From: JAXGXJ01 sp963816155
Lineage (GTDB): Bacteria; Actinomycetota; Thermoleophilia; RBG-16-64-13
Assembly (NCBI GenBank): GCA_963816155.1
Contig: CAWFJE010000009.1
Location: 1 to 64,000 of the forward strand
Direction of reading: 5' to 3'
Length of the DNA: 64,000 nt
Under the pieces are notes generated by a model. That model saw nothing but the letters and a program-made list of their open reading frames with translations. It did not search any database and was not told the origin of the DNA. Made by a program: the position numbers and the translations under genes. Each line of letters opens with the position of its first letter. The stretch's first letter is position 1. This document shows, piece after piece, positions 52,407-61,647 of this stretch.

Positions 52407-54254
52407 ATGCCGCTCACGATCCGCCGGCGCCTCGTGGACCATGTCCGACAGTGGAGGAAGACGGCCTACGCGATCTGCGTCGCGCTCGTGGTCTTGGCCG
52501 GAGCCGTGGTCTTTCTGTCTGTCTCCTCGCCTGCCGCCAGCGTGGAACTGTCCTCCGACGCCACCTTCCTGGATGCAAACCACACGTACCGCCTCGCGGA
52601 AGAACTCGCGCGCTTGTATCCGCAACGCGCTTTGGGATCGGACGACGCCGCGGGAGCCACGACCTGGCTCGCGGAGAAGCTTTCCACCTCGGGCATCCCT
52701 CCCGAGATGATCCAGGTCACAACGTTCTCAGCCCCACTGGGAGACCAAGAGGTGACGCTGCGGAACGTAGCCGTCGTCCTGGGAGGGGCCAGCGAGGAAA
52801 CAATCCTGGTCACGGCCCCTCGAGATACCCCCAACATAACCAAGGTGGAACCGTTGTCTTACGCCAGCGGAACGGCCGTGCTGCTCGACCTCGCTCAAGT
52901 CTTCGCTGCTCGCCCTCACGAGAAGACCTTGGTGTTCCTCTCTACGGAGGGGACCAACACCGGGGGACTGGGGATAGACCAGTTCCTCAGCACGTATCCT
53001 GGGGCGGAGAACGTAAGCACCGTACTTTCCGTATACGGGCTGGGGAAAGAGAGTACCGAGGCTCTGCGGGCCGGCGTCACCGGTCCACAGGACTCCACCC
53101 CGGGATGGTACCTGCAGCTCAGCGGGCGGGTGCTGGAGAAGTCAGGTCTGGGCCTCATCGTCCCCGGCATCTTCTCCCAAGCCGCCGACCACGCTCTCTC
53201 CCTCGCCCGCGGTGAGCAAGTGGCGGGTCTTCAGCGCGACATCCCGTCGATCATGCTGTACGACGACGGCCCTGGCGATCCCAGCCCGGCAGGTCTCTCC
53301 ACACAGGGACCGGCCATCGAACGTCTGATCCTCTCTCTCGACAGTGGCAGCGAGACTCCGCCTGACCCTGGAACGGCTCTATTGCTCCGCTCGGGTCGGT
53401 TCCTCACCAACAGGGCGGTCAATCTGTTGGCAGTGCTCATGCTGCTGCCGGCCATCGGAGCATTCCTCATCTGGTTGGTCACGTCGTCGACCGGCCTGCG
53501 GACTGCCGCTCGACATTTGCGCAACCTCCTCTCCTTCGCGCTACCGGCAGCGGTGGTCTTCCTACTCGCCTTCGCCCTGTCGCGCTTCGGGTTGATCCCC
53601 CGTTACCAGTTCCAGGTACCACCGACTGCAGGCCCTGCGACCGAACCTCGGCTCGTGCCCACCCTCATCCTCGTGGTAGTCGGAGCGATCGCCTTTCTGC
53701 TGTCCCGCCACTTCCTCGGCTACCTCCGTCCCCGGGAGCCGCGGGCGACCACCGAGATGGCCAGGCTGTGGACGGGATTGCTGGCGCTCACCATCGGTCT
53801 GGTACTCATGCTTTGGAGATCGCCGTTCTTGCTCCTACCGTGCGTGGCCGCGGCCTGGGCCTGGCCCCTGGTCACGTGCTTTGCGGAGCCCGTCCATTCC
53901 GGTGCCGTCTGGCGGCACCGATTCGTCTCCAACGCACCCGTGCTCTTGGTCGGCCTATTGACGCCCTTCCTACTGTACGCCTACCTGGCGGTGGCCGACG
54001 GCCTCGGCTGGACCAAAGCGTGGTGGTTCCTCCTCGTCCAGACCGTCTCGGGTTCGTACGGGATCACGGGGCCACTCGCCGTGACGTTCCTGGCAGGTGC
54101 CTTCCTCGTGCTACTGAGCGCCAGAAGGATGCGGGTGGTGCCCATCGAGACACTGGACGTGGCCGATGAGCTCAGCCTGCTCGAGCCGCCACCGCCCCGG
54201 GGCAGACGACGCAAGTCGAAGCCGGCGCAGGCGCCCCTGTCACCCTGGCGGTAG
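52407..54254 (+). CDS. Polytopic membrane protein with degenerate M28-peptidase-like domain
   Basis: 615 aa from the ATG at 52407 (GGGAG upstream). One N-terminal membrane helix (AICVALVVLAGAVVFLSV) is followed by an extracytoplasmic domain of ~280 residues with the order of an M28 aminopeptidase: TTWLAEKLSTSGIPPE, ILVTAPRDTPN, SGTAVLLDLAQVFAARP and TLVFLSTEGTNTGGLGIDQF. The zinc-binding His/Asp/Glu residues expected in those places (as in G-x-H-x-D and E-E-x-G) are missing. About seven helices follow. It is probably non-catalytic, perhaps a binding or scaffold protein. The layout recalls GAA1-type GPI-transamidase subunits, but homology is not shown. Confidence 0.6.
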   Translation: MPLTIRRRLVDHVRQWRKTAYAICVALVVLAGAVVFLSVSSPAASVELSSDATFLDANHTYRLAEELARLYPQRALGSDDAAGATTWLAEKLSTSGIPPEMIQVTTFSAPLGDQEVTLRNVAVVLGGASEETILVTAPRDTPNITKVEPLSYASGTAVLLDLAQVFAARPHEKTLVFLSTEGTNTGGLGIDQFLSTYPGAENVSTVLSVYGLGKESTEALRAGVTGPQDSTPGWYLQLSGRVLEKSGLGLIVPGIFSQAADHALSLARGEQVAGLQRDIPSIMLYDDGPGDPSPAGLSTQGPAIERLILSLDSGSETPPDPGTALLLRSGRFLTNRAVNLLAVLMLLPAIGAFLIWLVTSSTGLRTAARHLRNLLSFALPAAVVFLLAFALSRFGLIPRYQFQVPPTAGPATEPRLVPTLILVVVGAIAFLLSRHFLGYLRPREPRATTEMARLWTGLLALTIGLVLMLWRSPFLLLPCVAAAWAWPLVTCFAEPVHSGAVWRHRFVSNAPVLLVGLLTPFLLYAYLAVADGLGWTKAWWFLLVQTVSGSYGITGPLAVTFLAGAFLVLLSARRMRVVPIETLDVADELSLLEPPPPRGRRRKSKPAQAPLSPWR

Positions 54255-54259
54255 GCGAG

Positions 54260-54319
54260 ACCGATACCGCGTCTCCTCCAGCTGCGAATTCACGATTCTT
54301 CCGGAGACACGGCATCAGT
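54260..54319. ncRNA. Structured intergenic element, left stem-loop
   Basis: A 17-bp imperfect stem (54260-54276 with 54303-54319) encloses a 26-nt loop (54277-54302). The three mismatches all become G-U pairs in minus-strand RNA. The loop is complementary at 25 of 26 positions to the loop of the right stem-loop at 54476-54543. Between them lie further pairings, such as CACGGCT with AGCCGTG. It occupies the space between two convergent genes and is not coding. Confidence 0.45.
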
Positions 54320-54475
54320 CTCTTCCGTCTGCAGGCCTGCCAGTGAGTCACGGCTTGCTTCACATCGGAGCTTGGCGGCTGCGCCCTGTCGGTTAGGGAC
54401 GTAGCCGTGCCGCCGGTGGCTGGCCTAGAGAGCGACTCGCGTCTCCTCGAACGCTCGCCGGTTTCCTTCCTCGTA

Positions 54476-54543
54476 GGCGGCTGCTGTCGCATCCCTGGAA
54501 GAATCGTGACTTCGCAGCTGGAAGGGATGTGACAGCAGCCGCC
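54476..54543. ncRNA. Structured intergenic element, right stem-loop
   Basis: A 20-bp stem (54476-54495 with 54524-54543, one mismatch that is G-U in plus-strand RNA) begins GGCGGCTGCTGTC. The 28-nt loop contains the 26-nt sequence (54497-54522) complementary to the left loop. The stem ends 6 bp before the corA stop codon, so it may also serve as a transcription end signal. Confidence 0.5.
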
Positions 54544-54549
54544 CCTCCT

Positions 54550-55482
54550 CTAGAAGAAGTCGCGGCGCCAGAAAACCACAGCGAACGCCAAGGAGATAAC
54601 GAAGGCGATAACGATGGTGATCGTGAAGGCGTGGGCGTAGTCCTGGAACGGCAACTTCATGTTCATGCCGAAGTACGAGGCCACGATGGTCGGAATGGCC
54701 AGGATGATCGTCAGCGAAGTCAGGAGCTTCATGACCCTGTTGAGGTTGTTGGAGATCACCGAAGTGAACGCGTCCATCATTCCCGTGAGAATGTCGGTGT
54801 AAATGCGGGCCATCTCTGAAGCCTGTCTGTTCTCCACGATGACGTCCTCAAGCAGGTCTTCGTCCTCCTCGTACATCTTGAGCGACTTGGTCCGCAGCAG
54901 CTTCTGCAGCACCGCGTCATTGGAGCGGAGGGACGTGGTGAAGTACACCAGGGACTTTTGTATTGTGAGGAGGCCGAAGATCTCCGCGTTCTTCATGGAG
55001 GCGCGCAGCTCGCGCTCGAGCTTGTCGGTCTCACGGTCGATCCGACCCAAGTAACGCAGGTAGAAGGCCGATATCGTCTGCAAGATCTGGAACAGGAAGC
55101 GGGTCTTCTTGAAGGTGGCGAACGTGCGCACCGTCCCCCGCTCGAACTCACCCAGAATGGGATTGGGTCGCAGACACGTGGTTATGAAGTAGTCCGGATG
55201 GACCAGCATCCCCAGAGGGATGGTGTCATACCCCTGCTCGTCCCCCGCCCGCACCAAAATGGGTATGTCCACGATGACGTGGGTCAGCCCATCTTCGAAC
55301 TCGACTCGGGATTTCTCCTCCTCGTCCAGCGGACCCTTCAGAAGATCCAGCGAGATGCCCAGATCTCCGCTCACACGCAGAAGTTCTTCCTCGGTGGGAC
55401 TGACCAGATCGATCCAGGCACCGGGCTCGAAATCCTTTAATCGCTCCAGACCGGTCGGGGTCGATTTGAAAATGGCAAGCAT
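54550..55482 (-). CDS. corA: CorA-family magnesium transporter
   Basis: 310 aa. A long cytoplasmic N-terminal domain with a charged coiled-coil helix (LRYLGRIDRETDKLERELRA) leads to two transmembrane helices at the C-terminus. The signature YFGMNM ends the first helix (G-M-N), followed by the acidic loop and the terminal helix ending FWRRDFF. It forms a pentameric Mg2+/Co2+ channel. GMN is intact, so it should be functional. It stands alone, convergent with the M28-like gene. Confidence 0.93.
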   Translation of the reverse strand: MLAIFKSTPTGLERLKDFEPGAWIDLVSPTEEELLRVSGDLGISLDLLKGPLDEEEKSRVEFEDGLTHVIVDIPILVRAGDEQGYDTIPLGMLVHPDYFITTCLRPNPILGEFERGTVRTFATFKKTRFLFQILQTISAFYLRYLGRIDRETDKLERELRASMKNAEIFGLLTIQKSLVYFTTSLRSNDAVLQKLLRTKSLKMYEEDEDLLEDVIVENRQASEMARIYTDILTGMMDAFTSVISNNLNRVMKLLTSLTIILAIPTIVASYFGMNMKLPFQDYAHAFTITIVIAFVISLAFAVVFWRRDFF

Positions 55483-55737
55483 GACTCACCCCCTTCACCG
55501 TACAGGCGGACGCACCGCATTTCATACTTGGATTGGCTCCTCTTCGGGGATTCCAGATCGAGAGTATCTCCTTGGATACCTTAGCACGCATCGACTGTGG
55601 GGAGCGCGCGCCAAAGAGCGCGCGGGCCGAGCAGATGTTGTATTGTCGAAGTGAGGTCCCGCCGTGGCCGACGGGTGTTTTCGAGATTTGGGCACGGCAG
55701 CCAAGGGTCCACGAAATCTGCGGTCGAGGAGGCAGCC

Positions 55738-57501
55738 ATGGCAGTGCAAGAGCCGGCATACGAGAACATGATCCAAGCGCGCGACGTCATGGTGAGCATG
55801 CGCGACGGGATACACCTGGCCGTCGATGTCTACCGTCCCAAGGGGGAGGACAGCTGCCCCGTGCTCTACACCTGCGCCGTGCACAACAAGGACCTTCAGC
55901 GCCCAGAGGTAGCCGAGGCCCTGCCACCACAGCCTGCCTACGCCAGCCTCTGGTACGGGGTGATCGAGGGCGGAGACACCAAGCGCTTGGTGGCGAACGG
56001 GTACGCCCATGTGATTGCCGAACTGCGGGGTGTGGGCAAGTCAGAGGGCATCTACGGCGAGGACGACTGGGACCACTACGACATGATCGAGTGGATCGCC
56101 GCCCAGCCGTGGTGCGACGGCAACGTGGGCATGATCGGCATCTCCGCCTTTGGCGGCGAGCAGTTTCGAGCGGCGGTGCAGCAGCCCCCGCATCTGAAGG
56201 CCATCTTCCCTTACGACTCCATGGGCGCGTACAGCGGCATGTGGAGCCTGCGCGAGTTCCACCCCGGCGGAGTCATCCAGATGATGCCCTACCTGCTGGG
56301 CATGTTCAGTTGCGTGCACGAACCCTGCGGCGCTCCGGGCCCACTGCCTCCTGAACAGGAGGAGAAGTGGGAGTGGGCCATGAACAACCCCGACTACAAG
56401 ATGTACGCACATCTGTACAACATCCTCACTCAGAAGGGGCAGCGCAGTGGCATGACCTTCGGGACCCTCATCGACCCCTACGACTACCCGGAACTGATGG
56501 CCAAGAGCGACGAGGACTTCCAGAAGATCCAGATCCCCTTCGTCTGCGGCTCGGGCGCCTACGCGTACACGTACAAGATGCACTGGCAGGGTGCCCAGCA
56601 CTGGTTCATGCACGCTGACAACTCCCCTCAGAAGAGGCTGCTGTTCACCGGCCCGGCGCATCTCGAACGCCCCTTCCATACCCTCCACGACGATATCCTG
56701 CGCTGGTATGACTACTGGCTGAAGGGCATTGAGAACGGAGTCTCCGATGACCCGCCGGTCAAAGTCTGGGTGATGGGTGAGAACAAGTGGCGCACGTACT
56801 CCGACTGGCCGGTCCCCGAGACCAGGTGGACCAAGTTCTACCTGGACAGCTGGGAACGGCTGACTACTGAAGAGGCCCTGCCGGCCACTGAGACGCAGAG
56901 CTACAACCCCGATCCCGACGTCTTCACGCAGATGCCCCTCACAAAGACCATGAAGGTGCAGCGCCTGCGCTACATGACCGAACCTTTGCCTGACGACACT
57001 CTCGTGGTGGGACCCTGCAAGCTCACCATCCACGCCGCCCTTGACCAGGACGACACCAACTGGATCATCGCCCTCTCGGACGTCGGCCCCGACGTCTCCG
57101 TGCGCACTCAGCGCGAAGGTGAGCGCTTCGTGCCGGAGGACCTGCCCGAGCGCGAACTCACACGCGGCTGGCTGAAAGCCTCCCATCGGGCTTTGGATCC
57201 GGAGCGGAGCACCGAGTGGGCCCCCTTCCACAAGCTCACGCGCGAGGCCCAGCAGCCCGTGGTGCCGGGCGAGATCAACGAGTATCAGATCGAGATCCTG
57301 TCAACCGCTAACATGTTCCTCAGGGGACACCGCATATGCGTAGACATCATGGCTCTGGACGTGCCCACCGGCACGGCAGGACTCAGCAACATCGAATACG
57401 TCGGCAACCACGTGTGCAGCAGCAAGACCGTCACCCATAGCGTCCATCACAATGCCGAGTACCCCTCGCACCTGCTCCTGCCCATCATCCCGCTTCAGTA
57501 G
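55738..57501 (+). CDS. CocE/NonD-family serine hydrolase
   Basis: 587 aa from the ATG at 55738, after GAGGAGG. The N-terminal alpha/beta-hydrolase part includes VMVSMRDGIHLAVDVYRP, AELRGVGKSEGIYG and IGISAFGGEQFRAAV with the nucleophile Ser near residue 137. GPAHLERPFHTLHDDILRWY (C-terminal half) then YDYWLKG carries the His region typical of CocE and X-Pro dipeptidyl peptidases. A jelly-roll C-terminal domain follows. It cleaves an ester or acyl bond in an unknown substrate. It begins a five-gene plus-strand unit with larA, and may release the hydroxyacid the later enzymes process (inference). Confidence 0.88.
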   Translation: MAVQEPAYENMIQARDVMVSMRDGIHLAVDVYRPKGEDSCPVLYTCAVHNKDLQRPEVAEALPPQPAYASLWYGVIEGGDTKRLVANGYAHVIAELRGVGKSEGIYGEDDWDHYDMIEWIAAQPWCDGNVGMIGISAFGGEQFRAAVQQPPHLKAIFPYDSMGAYSGMWSLREFHPGGVIQMMPYLLGMFSCVHEPCGAPGPLPPEQEEKWEWAMNNPDYKMYAHLYNILTQKGQRSGMTFGTLIDPYDYPELMAKSDEDFQKIQIPFVCGSGAYAYTYKMHWQGAQHWFMHADNSPQKRLLFTGPAHLERPFHTLHDDILRWYDYWLKGIENGVSDDPPVKVWVMGENKWRTYSDWPVPETRWTKFYLDSWERLTTEEALPATETQSYNPDPDVFTQMPLTKTMKVQRLRYMTEPLPDDTLVVGPCKLTIHAALDQDDTNWIIALSDVGPDVSVRTQREGERFVPEDLPERELTRGWLKASHRALDPERSTEWAPFHKLTREAQQPVVPGEINEYQIEILSTANMFLRGHRICVDIMALDVPTGTAGLSNIEYVGNHVCSSKTVTHSVHHNAEYPSHLLLPIIPLQ

Positions 57502-57507
57502 CAGGGC

Positions 57508-58929
57508 GTGTTCACAATCCCCTTCAACTTACCTGGGGTGCGCCTGGAACTGCCTGATCACGTGGCCGTCCTGGAGCCGGCGCGACTCCCCCCGCTCACC
57601 AGCGTCTCCGAGGCCATCGCCGGGGCGCTGGCGGAGCCGATAGGCACGCTCCCGTTCACCGATCTTGTCAGGGCCAAACTTGCGTCCAACCCCAACATGC
57701 CAGTGGTGATCGTGGTGTCGGACAACACCCGTCCCGTCCCCTACACGGGACCCTCAGGTATCCTGTGGCCCCTGCTGGAATACCTCCTGCAGGGCGGCAT
57801 CAACCCGGACAGGATCACCGTCCTGGTCGCCTCAGGTACCCACCGGCAGCTCAGCGAGCATGAGCTCCGCTCCCTTCTCGACCCGCGCGTGACGGCTTCC
57901 GGAGCCGTCGTCCGGTGCCACGACGCTTTCGACCCACGCGGGCTGGTCACAGTCGGTCGCACCAGCGAAGGGCTCGAGGTGAAGATGGACCGGGGCTACG
58001 TCCAGGCCGGTTTTCGCATCCTGACGGGCTTGGTAGAGAGTCATCTCATGGCCGGCGCCTCCGGAGGACGCAAGAGTGTGTGCCCCGGTCTGGTGGGAGT
58101 GGACAGCGTCAGAGACTTCCATGGTGCCGCGGTGCTCGACCATCCTTCTGCCACCGACCTGGTCACGTCAGGCAACCCCTGTCACGCTCTCTCTCTGGAG
58201 ATCGCCCGCCTCGCTCCGGCCGACTTCATCCTCAACGTCACCGCCCACGACGACGGAGCGGTCACGGGTGTCTTCGCAGGTGATATGGAACGAGCCCACG
58301 AGGCGGCCGTGGAACATCTGCGCCGGTCCATGAGCATCCCGCTGGACCGAAAATACGACATCGTCATCACCCATGGGGGCAGGGTGGGAGTCAACCACTA
58401 CCAGGCCGCCAAGGCGGCGGCGGTAGCCGCTCGAGCGGTCAGGACCGGCGGGCACGTGATATTGGTGGCCGACACAGTGGAGCCGGACCCCATCGGCAGC
58501 ATGCACTACCGAGCCCTCATGACCCTGCTCAAGGACATCGGGCACGCGGCCTTCGGGCGACTCATGCTGAGTCCGGACTGGCCCTTCGTCCCCGACCAAT
58601 GGCAGGTGCAGATGTGGAGAAGGGTCTTCCAGAAGATCCCTCCCGATCATCTGCACTACTACAGCCCCCAGACACCCCTGTTCGAGTACGAGAGGCTTCC
58701 CGGCCGCTCGCCTCAGCGCATATGGGAACAGCTTGCGGCCTTGCCGGAGGAGCAGCGTGCTGCGGCCTTCGTCCGCGAAGCCTTGGCGGCTGCGCTCGGC
58801 GAGGCACGGAGCGCGAAGATCGCCCGCGGAGAGCCGACCGATGATGCCACCCTCGCACCTCGGGTCGCCTTCCTTCCCGCCGGACCGTACGGGATACCGG
58901 TGGAGAGTCCACATGGCATCGAAGACTGA
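57508..58929 (+). CDS. LarA-family nickel-pincer hydroxyacid racemase
   Basis: 473 aa, GTG start 6 bp after the hydrolase stop. LarA motifs: VVIVVSDNTRPVPYTGPSG (D-x-T-R-P), VASGTHRQLSEHEL with the catalytic His, VRCHDAFDP with a second His, and GASGGRKSVCPGLVG with the Lys that holds the NPN cofactor. C-terminal parts: ITHGGRVGVNHYQAAKAAA. The family racemises lactate, malate, 2-hydroxyglutarate and other 2-hydroxyacids by hydride transfer. It is slightly longer than LarA (~425 aa). The cofactor genes larB, larC and larE are not in the window. Context favours a 2-hydroxydicarboxylate (inference). Confidence 0.87.
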   Translation: MFTIPFNLPGVRLELPDHVAVLEPARLPPLTSVSEAIAGALAEPIGTLPFTDLVRAKLASNPNMPVVIVVSDNTRPVPYTGPSGILWPLLEYLLQGGINPDRITVLVASGTHRQLSEHELRSLLDPRVTASGAVVRCHDAFDPRGLVTVGRTSEGLEVKMDRGYVQAGFRILTGLVESHLMAGASGGRKSVCPGLVGVDSVRDFHGAAVLDHPSATDLVTSGNPCHALSLEIARLAPADFILNVTAHDDGAVTGVFAGDMERAHEAAVEHLRRSMSIPLDRKYDIVITHGGRVGVNHYQAAKAAAVAARAVRTGGHVILVADTVEPDPIGSMHYRALMTLLKDIGHAAFGRLMLSPDWPFVPDQWQVQMWRRVFQKIPPDHLHYYSPQTPLFEYERLPGRSPQRIWEQLAALPEEQRAAAFVREALAAALGEARSAKIARGEPTDDATLAPRVAFLPAGPYGIPVESPHGIED

Positions 58930-60214
58930 CCGACCGGAGAGCGCGCTCGATGGTCTTCTTCTGGGTGCGTTCCGGGCCGGCCTGGCCGCCGTCCACCCCC
59001 AGAAGGTCCTGCCCGCAGCCCTGCCCTCCCCGCCCCGGGGCCGAACGATCGTGCTCGGAGCGGGCAAGGCTTCGGGCGCCATGGCACGAGTCGTGGAGGA
59101 TCTGTGGCCGGCGCCACTGACAGGGCTGGTGGTCGTCCCCCATGGCTACTTGTCAGACTGCGAACAGGTGACGATGCTCGAGGCATCGCACCCCGTCCCA
59201 GACGATTTCGGCTGCACCGCCGCCCAGCAGATGCTGCGACTGGCCCAAGACCTCACCGACGATGACCTCGTCCTGGCCCTCTTCTCCGGTGGCGGTTCTT
59301 CCCTCCTGCCTCTGCCCGCGGGCTCCGTGACCCTGGAGGACAAGAGGTCCATCACCCGTCGACTGCTTGAGTCGGGCGCACCCATAAGCGACATCAACTG
59401 CCTCCGCAAGCATCTCTCCGCCATCAAGGGCGGACGCTTGGCCCTGGCGGCTTGGCCCGCCCGGGTGGCGAACATCCTCATCTCCGATGTGGCCGGCGAC
59501 AACCCCTCGCTCATCGCCTCGGGGCCGGGCGTGTCGGACAGTTCGACGCTGCGGGAGGCGAGGGAGGTCGTTGATAAGTACCACCTGCAGATCTCGGATG
59601 CGGCGCGCCGCCACCTGGCAGACCCGGAGAACGAGACGCCCAAGCCCGACGACCCTGTCTTCGCTCGAGTCTCAGTGGACGTCGTCGCGTCGAGCCGAGC
59701 CTTTCTCGAGGCGGCGGCGGCCTTCTTCGAGGAGCGAGGCATCCCGGCACACATTCTGAGCGACTCGCTGCAGGGCGAAGCCAGGGAGGTGGCCCGCAGC
59801 CAGGCCGCCCTCCTCGCGCGGATCGCTCGTCGGGGGCGGCCCTTCACAGCGCCATGTGCTCTACTCAGCGGGGGTGAGACCACTGTGACCGTGCGGGGAG
59901 GCGGGCGAGGGGGACCGAACATGGAGTTCCTTCTGGCCCTTGCCGCCGCCATCGCCGCTACCTCGGTACACACCGGCCGCTTCGCCGCCATCGCCTGCGA
60001 CAGCGACGGGATGGATGGCTCGACGACGGCTGCCGGCGCTCTGCTTCGCCCTGATACAGGCGCGCGCGCAGCGCGCGCCGGACTCGACCCCTGCCGGTTC
60101 CTCGAAGCGAACGACTCCCAGACCTTCTTCGAAGCCCTGGGTGATCTGGTGGTCACAGGTCCGACCCACAACAACGTCAACGACTTCCGGGCCCTTCTCG
60201 TGCTGCGGGATTAG
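58913..60214 (+). CDS. Glycerate 2-kinase (GckA/TtuD, MOFRL-type)
   Basis: 433 aa from the ATG at 58913, overlapping the LarA-type gene by 17 bp. The N-terminal IVLGAGKASGAMARVVEDLW, ASHPVPDDFGCTAAQQML, LFSGGGSSLLPLP and NCLRKHLSAIKGGRL belong to the DUF4147 nucleotide-binding domain. C-terminal MOFRL motifs: LLSGGETTVTVRGGGRGGPN and CDSDGMDGSTTAAGAL. It phosphorylates D-glycerate to 2-phosphoglycerate. With the racemase and oxidase it suggests breakdown of small hydroxyacids into glycolysis. Confidence 0.9.
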   Translation: MASKTDRPESALDGLLLGAFRAGLAAVHPQKVLPAALPSPPRGRTIVLGAGKASGAMARVVEDLWPAPLTGLVVVPHGYLSDCEQVTMLEASHPVPDDFGCTAAQQMLRLAQDLTDDDLVLALFSGGGSSLLPLPAGSVTLEDKRSITRRLLESGAPISDINCLRKHLSAIKGGRLALAAWPARVANILISDVAGDNPSLIASGPGVSDSSTLREAREVVDKYHLQISDAARRHLADPENETPKPDDPVFARVSVDVVASSRAFLEAAAAFFEERGIPAHILSDSLQGEAREVARSQAALLARIARRGRPFTAPCALLSGGETTVTVRGGGRGGPNMEFLLALAAAIAATSVHTGRFAAIACDSDGMDGSTTAAGALLRPDTGARAARAGLDPCRFLEANDSQTFFEALGDLVVTGPTHNNVNDFRALLVLRD

Positions 60215-60292
60215 GGCGGCCTTCACTCCGGTGCGCCGCAGACCCGGCGGACGAAAGGACGGGAAACGTGGCAGACTACGGGGGCAGGGAGG

Positions 60293-61624
60293 ATGACCAA
60301 ACGGCATCGAGCGCACAGGACGGTGAAAGTGAGCGACGCAGCTAACCCCAGGTTGGAGACCGCATTCACCATGGAAGGGTCGAGCATCAAGTTCGGCCCC
60401 GGTGTGACCGCCGAGGTCGGCTTCGATCTCAAGGCGCTCGGGTCAAGGCACGCGATGGTCGTCGTCGACCCCAATCTGACCGACAGCGAGACCCTTTCTG
60501 TCACACTCTCGTCTCTTCGCGACGAAGGGATCGACACGGCGGTCTTCGACCAGGTCCGCATCGAACCCACCGATGTGTCGTTCAAAGAAGCCATCGCCTT
60601 CGCTGTCGCCGGGCGCTTCGACGGCTACGTTGCGGTGGGCGGCGGTTCGACTATCGACACGTGCAAGGTGGCGAATCTGTTCGCTACCTACCCGGCGGAC
60701 TTCATGGAATACGTCAACGCACCCATCGGCCGGGGAACGCCCGTCCCCGGTCCCCTGGCGCCCATGGTGGCTATTCCCACCACGGCGGGAACGGGAAGCG
60801 AGACCACCGGAGTGGCCATCTTCGACCTGGCCGCCATGCACGCCAAGACCGGCTTCGCCCACAGGGCGCTCCGACCCAGGCTCGGCCTCATCGATCCTGA
60901 CAACACGCGCAGCATGCCCCGTATGGTGGTCGCCTGCTCCGGACTGGACGTCTTCTGTCACGCGCTGGAGTCGATCACCGCCCTGCCCTATCACCAACGG
61001 CAGGCTCCCGAAAGTCCCCGCCTGCGGCCCGCGTACCAGGGCTCCAACCCCCTGAGCGACATCTGGGCGGAGAAGGCGGCCACCATCGGAGCCGCTCATC
61101 TGGTCCGTGCCATGAACGACCCCGACGACGACGAGGCCCGCACGCAGATGATCCTCGCCTCCACCATGGCCGGCATCGGCTTCGGCTCCGCGGGCGTGAC
61201 CCTCCCTCACGGCATGTCGTATCCCATCTCCGGCATGGTCAAGGACTACGCGCCTGAAGGATATCCTCCGGACCATCCCATCATCCCCCACGGCATGGCC
61301 GTGACCCTCACGGCCCCGGCGGCCTTCCGCTTCATGGGCCCCGCCAATCCGGAGGCGTTCCTCCGTGCGGCCTCGCTCCTCGGCCTCGATACCAGCGATA
61401 TCGCACCCGACGAAGCGGGGGAACTGGTGGCCCAGTGGATGGCCACTTTCTTACGCGACGCGAATATGCCCAACGGACTCAGCGCGGTCGGATACGGGCC
61501 CGAGGACGTGGACAGACTCGTCGAAGGCACGCTGCCCCAGCACCGTGTGACCAAGCTCTCTCCCCGACCGGCCACGGCAGACGACCTCCGGCAGATGTTC
61601 CTCGATTCCATGGTCAACTGGTAG
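60293..61624 (+). CDS. Iron-containing alcohol dehydrogenase, hydroxyacid-oxoacid transhydrogenase (HOT) type
   Basis: 443 aa. Group III Fe-ADH features: YVAVGGGSTIDTCKVANL for NAD, PTTAGTGSETTGVAIFD, LDVFCHALESITALPY and LPHGMSYPISGM with metal His residues, and IIPHGMAVTLTAPAAF. The specific wording (LPHGMSYPISG, YAPEGYPPDHPIIPHG segment quoted in part) matches the HOT/ADHFE1 group. HOT couples oxidation of 4-hydroxybutyrate to reduction of 2-oxoglutarate to D-2-hydroxyglutarate, with bound NAD. The start could also be the GTG at 60329. The next gene is of the type that re-oxidises D-2-hydroxyglutarate. Confidence 0.85.
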   Translation: MTKRHRAHRTVKVSDAANPRLETAFTMEGSSIKFGPGVTAEVGFDLKALGSRHAMVVVDPNLTDSETLSVTLSSLRDEGIDTAVFDQVRIEPTDVSFKEAIAFAVAGRFDGYVAVGGGSTIDTCKVANLFATYPADFMEYVNAPIGRGTPVPGPLAPMVAIPTTAGTGSETTGVAIFDLAAMHAKTGFAHRALRPRLGLIDPDNTRSMPRMVVACSGLDVFCHALESITALPYHQRQAPESPRLRPAYQGSNPLSDIWAEKAATIGAAHLVRAMNDPDDDEARTQMILASTMAGIGFGSAGVTLPHGMSYPISGMVKDYAPEGYPPDHPIIPHGMAVTLTAPAAFRFMGPANPEAFLRAASLLGLDTSDIAPDEAGELVAQWMATFLRDANMPNGLSAVGYGPEDVDRLVEGTLPQHRVTKLSPRPATADDLRQMFLDSMVNW

Positions 61625-61647
61625 AAGAGGAAGGGACCCGGAGTACG

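Noticed and set aside
54172..54492. 106-codon minus-strand frame between the M28-like and corA genes
   Set aside because: It runs through the structured element and into the end of the neighbouring gene, lacks a ribosome site and has shadow-like composition.
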